From the NCBI GenBank assembly GCA_023238725.1, contig CM041550.1, positions 2,178,544 to 2,242,543 of the forward strand: 64,000 nucleotides of DNA. Reading direction: 5' to 3'. Below the pieces are notes generated by a model. The model worked only from the letters and a program-made list of their open reading frames with translations. It did not search any database and was not told the DNA's origin. Position numbers and translations under genes: made by a program. Below are positions 1 to 14,100 of the stretch, piece by piece (within the stretch, counting starts at the first letter, position 1; each line of letters starts with the position of its first letter). Origin of the DNA: Scortum barcoo. Its lineage: Eukaryota; Chordata; Actinopteri; Centrarchiformes; Terapontidae.

Positions 1-346
1 GAGAGAAAGGAAGGCCGAGCTCCACCTCTTTATCTCCCTGAAAAAGAGACACAGTCGCCATGGCAATGTGAACACGGTGCACTCACATCATCACCTCTGT
101 GTGGTATTTACATCCACTTTTTGCCACTTGAGCTTGATGAACACAGCAAAGCAAACAAACACAGAAAGATGGGGGGCGGGATTATAAAGCGTCTCTTTGA
201 CTGCAGCTCCATGTTCCCAACTTCAACACGTAGACACATCCAAAACCAGACAGACCTGCTGTGAGCTGTTACTGCTGGAGGAGAGGTTTATGCAACAATC
301 AGTACTGATTACACTGCATTATCACGACGTGTGTGTGTGTGTGTAC

Positions 347-1685
347 CTGTCTGAAGAACTCCTCCATCAGACTGTGGGTCCAGCGGTAGTGCAGCGGCCA
401 GGCTTTAGCAGGATGACTGATGTCTGCAGCGTGAAGCATCAGAGACAAAACCTTCACTTTGTCTATACTGAAGAGAGAAGAAACAAAAACAGCTTCAGTC
501 ACGATTCAATAAAAAGAGAAAAGTAAAGTAAGAAAATCCTACACTCCTCCTGGGTTTGACACAAAGCCAACATCTCCTCATTTAACCTTAAAAATGTTGG
601 AGAAAATGCTTTACTGAATCTTGGACGGTCTCAAAAGAGCTTCATGTCTTTTATTCAGTATTTTGCTCGTAGTTTGCAGATCTCAGACAGCTGCTGCAGC
701 AACACAAGCAGAACCAGCAAGTCGACAGGCTGATGACAGCGTCTTCTCCGAAATCTCATCCAAGCGTGAGCTGAGAAGCGTGACAGCTGCCCCCCCCCGA
801 ACAGAGAGGGGAAGCTGGACTCTGCTCACGCTCCGTACTTTTCCTGTGAAAGGCCCCGACAGGGACGCTCACACCAATCTGCTTCAGCAGCCTGCAGGAC
901 CTTATGTTGTCCGTTTCTCCAGACTCCCTCTGATGATCTGGTCGAGTTCATCAGATGGAGCAGACACACACAGTCTGAACACATCGAGTCTTTATGAGGC
1001 TGATAAAGCATCTAATATTATAACTAATATTATAATTTATGTAAGATATAATTATCTCCCTTTAACTGTTATTATTGGTGAGTTCAGTCCAGGATGGTCG
1101 TATACAGAGAAAATCAAAAATGGGACTGACTCCAGAAATGACAGCATCATGTTAGAGTGACAAATTTTCTCATAATCAACAGAAACCAAATGATTCCCTT
1201 TTTTATAAGAAACTTTCCTTATAACAGCATATTATTTCATCTTTCTATTTATATCCAGTTATACAAAGCATCCCTGTCATTACACAAAGTCAATGCATCA
1301 TTTTAAAACAAGTTAACATCTGCGATCCAGTAGCCAACACTGCACAGGCGTGTATGAGTTTATTAAAGATGTAATGTGGCACCGAATCCACACAAATTAG
1401 TTAAATGTAGGAATACAAAAGCATCCCACAGACCTGTACAGACAGAAGTTTTCTTGTTAGACAAAAAAAGAAACTCATCAAGACAAGTCATTTTGACAAA
1501 ATAGATTTTTTGTAATAACGGGAGTGTTTTGTGATTCAAAGTTCAGCTTTTTTGTCATTTTACAACAAAGAACAGGCAATACGATAGAACAAGCTGTATA
1601 AAAGAACGCTAAAGGATGAAATAAGAAGTAACATTTATTGAAAAAATAGATTTAGAGTTATATATAAACCTATGTGTGTATATAT

Positions 1686-1720
<35 letters not shown>

Positions 1721-2078
1721 ACTAAATTGAAAAATTTGGTATGTAGTAATAAAAAAGATCAAAAGAAAAAAAGATCCATTATATCAAGAAACACAAGAAA
1801 TAATACTTCACTACACATTTCACATTTAATTAATCTGTTGATAAGCAGAACTATAATATTTCAACTGAAATGACACGTGTATGTAGGCTGAAGGTCAGAG
1901 GTCAGAGGTCACAGCTGCAGCACTGACCTGTGTGTCTGTGTCAGGGCGTTCCTCATGGTCTTGATCTGCTGGAAGTGACAGGACATGTCTGTGGACATCA
2001 CCATCTCAATCACCAGAGCCCTCAGCTCCCTGCAGGTAATCAACACACACCACCAAGATAATCAGTGATCGATCAGAC

Positions 2079-2116
<38 letters not shown>

Positions 2117-5100
2117 CACCTCCAGTCGTCCTTGTTCAGGTTAACCAGGATGTTCATGTCCTCTTCAGCCATCAGCCTGTAGGCGGCGCTGACGTGATGA
2201 TTCTCCAGAACCGACCTGTCGTTGTACAGAATGGCCACCTCCGACCTGACGGACAAATCCACAGGTTTCAGTGAATTTACACTAACAGTGAAATGTCTCT
2301 GAACATCAAATCTTTTAGTGTTTTCAGCCACATCTTTTAGTTTTTTCAGCCACACCAGCAGCAGGGATGACATCTCAAAATTCAAAAATTAAAATACAAT
2401 AAATTAAAATAATACAAAAATACAAAAATATTATGGACAGCCATGAAATTTGTGACGTGCTCACTGCCCCCAGAGGATGAATCTTACTGATCCTCTGACT
2501 TTTGTGATTTTCAGTGAATTAGTGAGTGTTTGACAAACACAACAAAACAACCAAGCTGCAGCTGCTTTTCAAATTACACTAAAGACTAAAATATAAAAGG
2601 GGCTGTATCTTATTTTGACAGAGACAAGACAAACAACTGTCCAGCTATCCAATCAGATCCTTTCTTATGTTCTCGTCCTTTAACAGGGAATAATCACATC
2701 ACATTACTGTCCTCATCACCTGGTGTGGATGTGGAAGTTGTTGGTGGTTCCTGTGTGTTCAAAGTCGTGAATCGCTGCAGCAAAAACCATCGCAAGGATC
2801 TCGAGCTCGCTGAGCCAGTGCTGCACACAGACACACACACACACACACACTGTTAGCTGAGTGTGCTGATTCACAGTGAGTCTGTCGATAGAGACGGTGA
2901 GACAGTGTCTCACCACTATCCAGTGACAAAGTGGTGTCAGCATGAGTGTGTGTGTGTGTGTGTGTGTTACCATCAGCCCAGTGTGCAGCATCAGGAAGTG
3001 AGCGGTCTGAGTGACATCAGCAGCGTGGATCAGGTTGTGGTAGGGGTTCCTGTGTTTGCTGTATCCGTTTTCCAGAGCTTCAACAAACTGCACCAGAGCC
3101 TGAACTGGGATCTGAACACAGAACTGCAGCTAGTACAGGTGGTGCAGGTGGTGCAGGTAATGCAGGTGGTACAGGTGGTGCAGGTACAAGAGTACTACAG
3201 TGTGTCTATGTAAATACTCAGTTATCCAGGACCAAAAGCTTTGAGTAACACAGCTATCTTTATCTGTCTGTCTCTATCTGAAACCAGGTATCTTATAAAT
3301 GTGAAAGAATGTGATAAGTTTTAATTTAATTGGGAGTTATCCAACTTGTAGTTTTAAGTTTTGGTTTTAAATTAAACAGACATAGTAGCATGTCAGAGGC
3401 TTTAGAGGTGCTGGTGAGCAGATTTATTTGTAACTTTCATGCAGAGCCAAACTAACTGTTGTGCTAAGCTAAGCTAACCACTTGCTGGCTTCGTATTTTA
3501 ATAATTCATTGTTGTTTGCTCCTTGTTGGGGATATAAAGATTCAGTTGCAATCAATCATCTTGAGTCTTTTCAGAAAGAGACCTGCTCATCTCGTCGCTC
3601 CACCTACACTGACATTAGGCCACACCCACTCTATCGCCAGGCCAACCCCACAGGTGTTAACGATATGAAGGTGTGTGTACCCTGAACCTGTTGATGAGGT
3701 CATAGCGGGTCAGAAGGTCGTAGACCAGGAACTTGAGGGCGTGGTCTCCGGTGCCCTCGTGGAAGGCGAAAACATCAAATGACCACTGATCCACTTCCTG
3801 GAAAATAACCAATGAGACTCACTAACATGTAATGATGTAATGATGGACAGATACTGCAGGTAAGTCTGTGTGTAATGCAGGATATCTGCCAGCAGAGGGC
3901 AATATGACAATAATGTTTGCTCACAGGAGGTGAGACTGCACATCCAATTACATTAAAGTCCTAATTAAAGTTGGATCTTGATTTCCTCGCTGTTGTTTTC
4001 CAAAAGTTCAGTTTTTATTGTTTTTATTGTTTCCGTGTGTGTTTCACATCATGACAGCAGCATAAATCAGAAACGGCTGCACAATAATTACAGTTCAATT
4101 TAATCTTCTTTTCTGAGTTTGTGCAGGAAGCACCGAGGAGGAAACATCCGTGATGACACACAAACAACTGACAGTACATATTTCCTCCTGCTTTCGTCTC
4201 TACCTCCTCCTCTTTGTCTCCATGTTTTCATGTCCTTCTCTGTTTCCTCCTTTCCTTCCCCTACCCTGACATACCTCCTCTTCCTTGTGGTCTCCAACCT
4301 TTCCTTCTTTACCTCCTTGTTTCCTTCTCCACCTCTTCATTTCCTCTTATTTCCTCCTATCTCCTTATTTCCTTCTATACCTCCTTCTTTCCCCACTAAG
4401 GTCTCCAAACTTTACTTCTCCACCTTTTTGTGTCTGTTTTCTATCTCCTCTCTTCCTTCCTCACCTCCTTCTTACCTTTCCGTTATCTTCCTTCCTTACC
4501 TCCTATGTTCCCTCCCTGCCTCCTAACATCTCTGCCTACTTTTTCATTTCATAGTTTTCCTCCTAATTCCTCCTCTACCTCTTTCTTTTTTAACATTATT
4601 TATATTATTCCTTCATTACCACTTTCCCACCTTTCCCTTTTTTTTCCCATTTTCCTCCATCCCTACGCTGCTTCCTCCTTTCCTTTCCTACTTCCTAACT
4701 CGCTTCTGTCCTTAACTTTTTAGGTTTTTATTTGATATTTTTCCTGACTGAGACATTTTAACTTGACTCGATTGGATGTCACTTCCTTGCAGACAGTTTT
4801 TACCTTCAGAGCTCTCAAAGCCGTGGGAGGGTAGGTCAGACCGGCCATGTTGGACGTCCGTCTGTACATCCTGATATTACACACACAGACAAAAATATCT
4901 TGCACAAATCTCACACATAGAGAAATGTAGACAGTCGCATGCATATAAACACTCCTCGCAGACCTCCAGCCACCCTCCTCCACAGTTTGTGACCAGGATG
5001 GATTGTGTGTCACTATGGAAACCCTTTTCTAAACACACACAGCGAGTGCCGCCGCGGTGCAGCAGATATTTTTTGATTTCATGCGTCATTAAGCTGCGGC

Positions 5101-8100
5101 AGATGAAGTGATACCGCTCTATCACTGCGAGTCATTTACAATCTAATGACATTGGACCTCATGGTTTCCCTATATGATCTCCATCTCCACTAACGTTGTT
5201 ACACTTCATGTTTCGACCTCGTAATCACATCTGCGACGGAGTCAGGCCGGATGTTTTCTGATGTTTATTTCGAAGGAGTTGATGATTGTTTTTCTGCTCC
5301 ATCTTCAGGTGCTACAGATTTCTACTGCAGACAAAAATAACTCTGAACATCTGAGCATGTGAGTCAATCATCCGACTGGACTTTCAGGAGTCACAGTTTT
5401 TCCTTATTACTACTTATTACTATAACGCACTTTATGGCCTAAAGTAAGTGGACACTGCAAAGCCAGATGTTTTGATGACAAACTGCTGACACAAAGTTGG
5501 AAACAAACTAGTGTCCAAAATACTATCCAAAAAAAAACAGACTAAAAGTACACCACAGTTAGTGGGCGGGGGTGTCCATATCCTCCCAGCAGAAACATTA
5601 AGAAATGAAGAAAGTCTGTTGCGTCTTTGTGGAGGTGTTAGTGAAGTTTTGTGGAGGTTGAATGTGTGAGCTGCATGTTGCTGCAGATGTAGATCCTCAC
5701 ACATTTACCACCAGTGTTTCTATCTGTCGGGTGCTTTCTTTGTTTTCTTTGGGTCAAACATTCGAAATGATTCATAAAAAATCACATTTTTGTAGAACTG
5801 TAGAACGCCGCATTACATCGACCTATCGAGTCCACTATTATTGGAAAAACGTTCAGATGACACCTTTTTTTGTTTGTTTTAGTTTGTTTTTTTGTTTTTA
5901 TAGAATGAGGGTTTGATGTAGAAATATCATAACTTGGACAGAAATGTTTATAAACCTACCGACACTTTCATTCATATTTGAATGAAACAGGTGATAACAA
6001 TAACAATCAATAAAGTGTATTTATGTCTTTCATGTCTTCTCTTTCTCTTTTCATATTTGTCTTACTACTGAACTGCTGTGACAAGTAAATTATTTAAGTT
6101 TATCTCATCTTATCTTATCTCGATACGTTTTCTTTTTACCTCTCAACAAATATCCCAGCTTGCACTGCATGGACGATGCTCCTGAATCTCGGCTTCTCTT
6201 CGGGGCGCCGCTTGGCCACGCCCATCTTCCTGCTGAAGGTGCACGCCAGCCAATCGCGTACTTCGCTGGGCACTGACTCCGCCTGCAGGTCGCTGAGCTC
6301 GTCCTCGGTGTCCAGAAGACGCCTGCAGGAGAGAAAGAAAGGCCTGTCGGTCACAGACCAGGTAAGCAGAGATTTATTTAGCCTCGCATCCATCTGTCAG
6401 CCTCTTCGGTCCTACTTGGTCTCGTCGGTGTAAACAGCGTCCAACATGGCAGCAGCGAGCTCCAGATTCCTGCGGAGCTCCTGCAGGTCCACGACACCTC
6501 GGTCCATCTGCTCCAGGACCCCCTTCAGTCTGAGAACAACACACACAGGTCACACACAGTTATTGGAGTGTATATATAGCAAAGGACAAAGTAAACAACA
6601 TTACACAGGGTATATGTCAAGATTAAAGACTTTATTTGTCATCATATGCACAATAATTACATGACGCAGTCGCTAGAAATGAAATTCTTGAGTCTAACAA
6701 TATTCAATTTATATTTACGAATAAAACCACACAAGTAAATATTACTAAAAGTTCAAGATACAGGACTAAGATGTAGTATATTACATAAAATATTAAACTT
6801 AAATAAAAACTACAATGCTAAAATAAAATATGTAGATAAAACTAAAATACAAAATATGGAAGTAAAATAGATCAAATTGAGTATAGATAATACTGTTATC
6901 TACAATAATAATAACTGTACATTAATGTCTCAGTTATTAGTGGATTTGTGTTGTGATCCAGGGAGAAATAATGTATATAGATATATAAATATTTCATATA
7001 ATTTATAAAATAGCTTGGAGTGCTGATTTTTATTCATCTGTATTCTATTATATATTATCATTTCTATTATTTATTTATTTTTATGAATTATTAATATTTT
7101 AATTAATTACTTCAGTTTATTTTTAATTTTTTGTTTTCTATTTTCTGCTTGTGTCTTTTTTCTTTCCTAAATATTTTTGAATATTGTTTGAGGGAGCCAG
7201 AGACTCCAGAGTTTCATTGCCAGCGTCTGCTCCATGTAATTGTTGTGCACATGATAATAAAATCTTGAATCTTGGAACAACACAGCACGTCACATGTTAA
7301 CGGCTGTTGATTCATGCTGTCTTCAGTTTCCTCACACTGGAGATTCCTCTTCCCAAAGTGGATCAGCAGGAAATCTTTCGGCCCAGCTGTTATCTCCATC
7401 TTCTCTTCAGAGCTTCGTCATTAAGGCTCCTCGTGCTGACTGAGTTCAATCAGACAATCACAGCTTTCAGCTCACCCACCCAAAACTATTTTTAACCGTC
7501 CACTCCAGTAAAAAGTCTCGCCTCGCTCTGACAGCCTCGTCCGAGCCGCTGCAGAGAGCTCAGGTACACTTGTAATCACATGTAATCACATTATCATTTC
7601 AGAAACTCAAAGGTTTCCTCCATGTTTGAGCTGAAATCTGAGCGGACACGCTCCAAAAGGTCAGCGACAAAGAGGAGGGGTTAAAGGTCAAATCGTGTGA
7701 TCTGTGAGTGCAGCAGCGAGAGATAAAGCTGCGCCTGAGCTGCAGAATTCATGTGATGTCTTCTGTCAGGATGTAAAGTTTTCAGCAGGCCTCAACAAGA
7801 GCGACAGTGGTCTGCAGAAATCCTCCTCACATCACACCTGCTGACTGACAGAAGGAAGCACCCATCTTCATACTTTGCACCCACACAGCTGCCATCCTGT
7901 TCACACCACACAACCAGAACACGAAAATCTGTTTCCTCCAGATGGACACACGACACTCTGCCTCCTGTCAATCAGCCGACTCCCACAGTCAGCAACAGGA
8001 GTCTCCTCTAGGAAATGAACAGGTTTCCTTCTAGACCCAAACGCTCCGTTCTGTCTGTCAGCCGGGACAGCTTTCAGTGTGAAACAAAGACTTGATGTAA

Positions 8101-11100
8101 AAAAGATCCTTACTTTATATACTCTCAGTATCTTATTGCTCAGAGATGCTGAGTGGGTGTGAAGCGGCATTTTGTACCCCAAAGAGGATTTATATATTCA
8201 TCCATACAGTCCGAGTATGGACAGACAGACATATGGACGGGCGGATATGTTGCACTGAATCTGTTTTTTTACAGTTTGTATGTAATGATGGGATGGTTTT
8301 GAATGTTTACAGCAGAGGAGGCTGACGACAGGGAGACATAAAGACTCTGCGGTGGCTGGGCATCGTGCCGTCGTCATGGTAACCAAACACCTTCCTGTAA
8401 ACTGGAGGAAATCTGTTTTAGTTGCCATGGTTACCGCTGGAGTAAGACAGGGAGGCGGAACAGGAGAGAACCAAAAGTTCAAGACTGCAGACGTTTGAGC
8501 GTTTTAATTTCCTGAAAAATTATATTAATTCCTTTTGTGCAATTAAACTATAATCATGAGTAGACATAGTAGAGATATTAAGTGCTGCTCCATCCATGAT
8601 GAGGGCTTTAAACTGGCTTCAAATTCACCCTAAACTCAGGATATATTCTTTTTTTTTAACGGTATTGATTCATTAACATTTCTCCTACTACAGATCACAT
8701 TTGTGTGTGTGTGTGTGTGTCTTACCTCTGTGATGTACTTTTATATTTCTGCCTGTAAACAGAAACAAAAACAGAGACAGTCAGAAAGTCACAAACTGAC
8801 AGAAACTTTTTTTAGAGCTTCAGATTCCAGTATGAACAAATTATCTTTTATCGCTTATAAATGAATATAAGTCGATATTCATGTTATTGTGAAGACTGCT
8901 GCTGCGTTGTGATGACGATGGAGGACGAATATTAATGGGGAGTATTTCTAAATATAACTGTGTGCTGTAACCAATCATTATCGTAAAGTGGAGCCTTCAG
9001 CTTCAAGCGGCCCCCAGGTGAGAGACGTTTATTTGACCCACAGCAGCAAAAATCTGATGTGTGATCAGGAAGTTCCTGAAGACTCATTTATTTTATTTAT
9101 TTCTCTGAATACAAAAGTTTTAATAAACTACCTGGTTTGTCAGAAAGAGTTTGATTCTGTGAAGTTATCTAAAATCTCTTAACAGCATTTAAATGGTAGC
9201 TCGTAGGTTTTTTTACAGAATCAGATAACAGGTTGTGAGAGATTATAAAGACTTGCAGATACATCATTATTCATTATACATAATATTTACAAAATGTTTA
9301 TTCCAGATAAGTGGGCTGCACAGACTGCAGCAGATGCAGCGCAGGAGCCTTTTTGTTTTCCACAATGTGAAAATGTGTTAAATATGATTTTGTTTGAAAA
9401 GTGTGCTGCAGAGTTAATATCACTTCTGTTCAGGGCCCCACACACAGAGAAGGTTTAGATATATAACTATAACTATATAACTATAAAACATGAAAAATTT
9501 GAAATAATTTGGTGCAGTAACACGTTTTTGAGAAAATGAGGCGTCACCACTTCAGTGCTTTTCTACACTTTGGGTTATTATTACTCTATTTACACATGCA
9601 GCAGGCTGATCAGCGGGACATCAGTTGGAGTTAATACGTCCGCCGCTCACTCGTTAATCCTCTAAATGAATTGGACAAATGAAAAAGCTCTGGGATGCAA
9701 AGATGTACATCAGATATAAACTCCACAAGTTGATGACGAGCATCCAAACACCCCATTTGGTCTGAAATTAGCCAATCACAGCCCTGCGATCTGACCCTGA
9801 AGGCTAATCACAGCTCCGACACATCTGAGCTTTGATATCTGACAGCAGGAAGCTGTTATTTCATGGTTGGTTGGTAATTGTTCCCCGGCCTGCGTGGGCG
9901 GATCAGAGCTGAATTACAATGCAGGGTGCGGCGGGGTGAGTATCGCCGGGCTGCAGGCTGCATTGTGTTTTTGGTCAGAAAAAAACAAACATGCTGCAGC
10001 ACCAACAGTGACAGGTGAGGACAGAGATACTTTCTGGAGAATGACTCACCGCTCCGTCATGACTTTTCCAGGCTGACGCCTTCAGTGGGAGAATTTGCAT
10101 TTGCTCTCTCTACTTTCTCGTCCTTGAGCTGCAACGTTTCCTGCTCTCACCTCAAACCTCTTCCCTGTGTCCTTGAGCGTTATTAGTAATGAGCATATGA
10201 AGTGGATTTTATTCTTAGATGCATTATTTCTCTGCCTCACTCTGTTTGTGATGCACCACCGCGGGGTGCACTTCGCACTGTATTACTGCTTAACTCCATC
10301 TACACCGCCTACATCAAAACCAGGCGCCCCGGCCTGAAGAAGAAGCAGAGCATCCATTAAAATGCAGCAGTGTGATAATAGACCAACACACACACACACA
10401 CATTGCAGCATCCTGGGTTGTTGTTTTGGAGTCAGACTTTAGCAGGGAAAAGTGTAAATGCATGAAAGAATGAAAGCCAGGAATAAAATCTTGGTTTCTT
10501 CAGTGTTTTAGTTTCTGTGATAAATGAACTTCAGTGTTGTTCATTTGAATAAATTCAGTTTCAGGTGAGTGGTTCACCTGGTTTTTATTCTGTTTCTGCT
10601 GTAGTCTCTGGACTGTTTCAGCCGGTTTATTCTATTTTACGCTTCAATAAACTGTCTGATAAACTCTCCAGTGCACATTTTTCTCTCTTTCCACCTCACT
10701 GTTTTATCACTCTCTCACCAAAGCACACCGATATGAAGAAATAAATCAAGAATTAGTGTAATTCAGAGAATATAAAACAGATAAAACTGTTGTGTATCTG
10801 TCCCTCACTCCTCATCAGAGTTCGCTGCATTGAAATGCTCTGCGGTTACCACGGAAACTAGGGAGGACGACAAAAAAAACAAATCTGTACTCTTATTTGT
10901 TTTCCCTCCAAACAGCACAGACCTCTGCTGTTTGTCGATCTGCATCCACAGCTCACATCTATCAGGGAGAATTTACAGGATCAATCAGGAGATAAATGAA
11001 AACACAAGGAGGCACTCGGCGGTTGGAGAGCTGTGTCTCCGAGGACCAAACACACAAAAACACAAACACACACAAAAACACAAACACAATATACAGCCGC

Positions 11101-14100
11101 TGATTCTGTGATGAAAACAATGAGATTAATTGATGTTTGGAAAATGGCACATCCTTAAAATAGCATTACTTAACATCTATTTGACTTTTTTCTTATTTAT
11201 TGATTCATCTAACAGGGACAGCAGACATTATTAAGCATTTCTATAAATGTGCCTGAATCACTAAGAGGATTTTTTCGTCTTTAGTCCCTGGGCGGATGTG
11301 ACAAATGGCTCTTATCTCTGTGGATTTCACTGCAATTGAACAATCACTTGTCACTACAGTTTTCAGGGCTGCTTTGCTGCAGGTGGAGCGAGTTTTAACA
11401 TCGATGTAGCTTCAACTTTCGACGGCTTTCTTTGAGCAACAAGCATCAAAACTTCACTCAGATTCTTTGTCTGTCGGATGATCTAAAAATCTGCTCGAAC
11501 TTCAGACTGAATGTAATTTAGACAAACTGCTTTATGTAAGACTGACTCACTGAGCTATTGGGAACATTTTGTCTTATATTCCCCAAACTGAGGTATCAGG
11601 GGGAGTATTGTGTGCTGTAGGTAGATATCAAACCTCTCTGTCCTCATATTGTCATGTTTTACTCTGAATTTCTAAGCCTCTGTGCTGGAGACAGCAGCGG
11701 CTTGGAGCATTATGTTTTTGTGTTGTGCATCCACTTGTCTTTCCTATCCTTGTGAACATTAGATCTCAGGAAAGTCTTGAGGTGAGTCCTTCAAATGTCC
11801 TGAAAACATCCAGTTAAAGAGGAACTGGTGAGAACTTGGTGGTCAAAGCTCACACAACATGTTTTTGTCCATAACTAAAGAATTCAGTTTATTGTGACTG
11901 CACCACGTGATGAAGCTCTCCTAGTTTGATTTTGTAATTTGAACCCCCAAAAAACTGCTCTTTTCTTTCCCTGCAGGAGGCACAAGTTGGCAAAGATCTT
12001 CAAGTTCTGCTCGCAGCCTTCGTCTCAGCATATTTAAAAAATGCATCGACATATTGCGTGATGTGGAGGGTGGAGAGACACACAGACTGACCCTCGCTCA
12101 GTGTAGCACAGATGGACGCGTGGAGCTGGTAGTCGGAGCTAACCAGCCATGAGCAGCGACTGTCAGACTCTCTGCGTCTCTGCTGGAGTTTCGACTGGAG
12201 GAGAAACATTTTAAGGCCCTTTGAGAGCGTCACTGTGTGGGGACCTGTGATGTATCTGAACAAGCAGCTCAACAACAAGAGACTCTGTTTGTGTCAGTAC
12301 AGTGTCATAAAGGCTGGGACAGCTTGTGCTTTTATTATATTTATTCGAACATGGTCTCTGCAGACCTCGTGTAAATCCAGCCCTCCAAAAAACAGATGTG
12401 ATGTCACTGAGCAGCACTGTAAAGAGCCACGCTGCACTTTTCTATTAGACTTGCTAGTGTAAAGATGTCTTCATGTCTGCAAACATCTTCTCTCATCTGC
12501 ATGGTTTAACATGATCACATCAAAATAAGAAATGCGTGATTTACTCCAAAAGTACACAAGTGATCTTTTAAAACTGATATTATTCTCTCTGTATAAAAGA
12601 AAGAAGCATGCAGGCCATCAGATAAACTCAGCATTAACGATACGTCAAATACAGAGAAGAGTATTCTGAGCATAATGAGTTTATTTCCCTTTGGCAGAAG
12701 TAACTTGAAAAGAACAGCTAATTATATATTTAAAGTTATCTGACAGCTCATAATTAGACCTTGCAGTGCTAAGCGAACGAACCGGTGATCCACTGTTGTT
12801 GTTTCAGGCTCATGCTCATTATGCAAAGCAACAGACAGACAGAAACTGAGGCGATGTTTCTGAAAATCTCCACTTTAAAAGGACTTTCCACAGAGGTTTG
12901 CTTTTAGTGACCCGAAAAACTTTTTTACAGGTCGAAGTGTGTTTCCAGGTGTTCAGGAGTTGTTCTACAGATTTTAGTTTAAAGCCTTAATTGATGTCTG
13001 ATAAATCACTTGAGGAAGCGTCGGTTGAAGTTTGAAAATGAAAGAAATGTGACCGGACTTCAGCTCATCCACTTTTAGTTTAACACACCTGAATCTCTGA
13101 AACTGTCTGCAGTCCAGTTGCATTGTGGGTAATGGAGGCGTCAGGTTTTGACAAGGAAGACGAATGTGTGGCATAAAAAGATGATAGTCCTGGTTCTGTT
13201 GTATCGATTTTGATCCTTTTTAAAAAACTGTCCATCGTGGATCTGGTGGTGTTAAATGAGCGAAATGAAAAATCAATTACTGATTTATTTAATTAACGTC
13301 AGCCAATTTCAACATGAGCAGAGAAAGAAAAACTGTTTCCAACGAAGTCTTTCTGTTTTAAATGTGCAGTCTCCGAGCTCTTCCTGAGGTAACCTTGTTA
13401 ACGTCACCTCCTCTAAAACAACTAAACAAATCCTCAGTAAAGTGACAGAAGCAGTTTTCCTGATGACGAGTTCCCCCTAAAGGTTTAGTCAGTTTAGTTG
13501 TTGAGCTTCTATGTTGAATTCTGCATTTTTATTTTTACACCTTCAGTGTTTCCATCTCATTGCTGACAGATAACACCTTCACTTGCCAATGTTTATTACA
13601 GGATTTGGCTAAATTAAACACTTCTCTTGGCCTCAACTTTTTCAACCAGCACACCAACTTCTGCTGGTACATTTCTGTGTTTTTTGGGAGATATTTTGCT
13701 CAGTTGCCAAATAGTAACTGATACAAGATGCTGCAAAGCGAGTAGGGTCTGTTAAACAGAACAGGAGGTGCCAAAGGGGCATACATTTCTGTGAGTGTTT
13801 TATGGAAATGATGGCATGCACGTTTCATTTCACTGCTGCTGATGCGAGAAAAATCATAAAACATTGCTGGCGACACATGATGAACGACACCACAGTGACG
13901 TGAAATGATTATATTATGAGATGTAAATGTATAAATACATCTTATTTAGTAACAAGAATTGTGTTTGACTGCAAACGCTGTTTACAAAATCTGTTCTTTG
14001 TCATTCATCTGATGTTTCTGATTTGAGGAGTGTCAGTCTGTGGACCGATGAGTCATGATTCAGCTGAGGAGGAAGAGGAGGATGAGGACTCTCGTGTGGT

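Noticed and set aside
621..1160. 179-codon plus-strand open frame with a hydrophobic start resembling a secreted peptide
   Set aside because: It starts at TTG right after a stop (TGA at 615-617), has no ATG until far inside, shows no splice acceptor and matches no peptide I know. It is antisense within the PDE1A 3' region.
4119..4723. Several overlapping plus-strand open frames of 60-135 codons
   Set aside because: They come from a polypyrimidine tract and read only Ser, Phe, Leu and Pro repeats.
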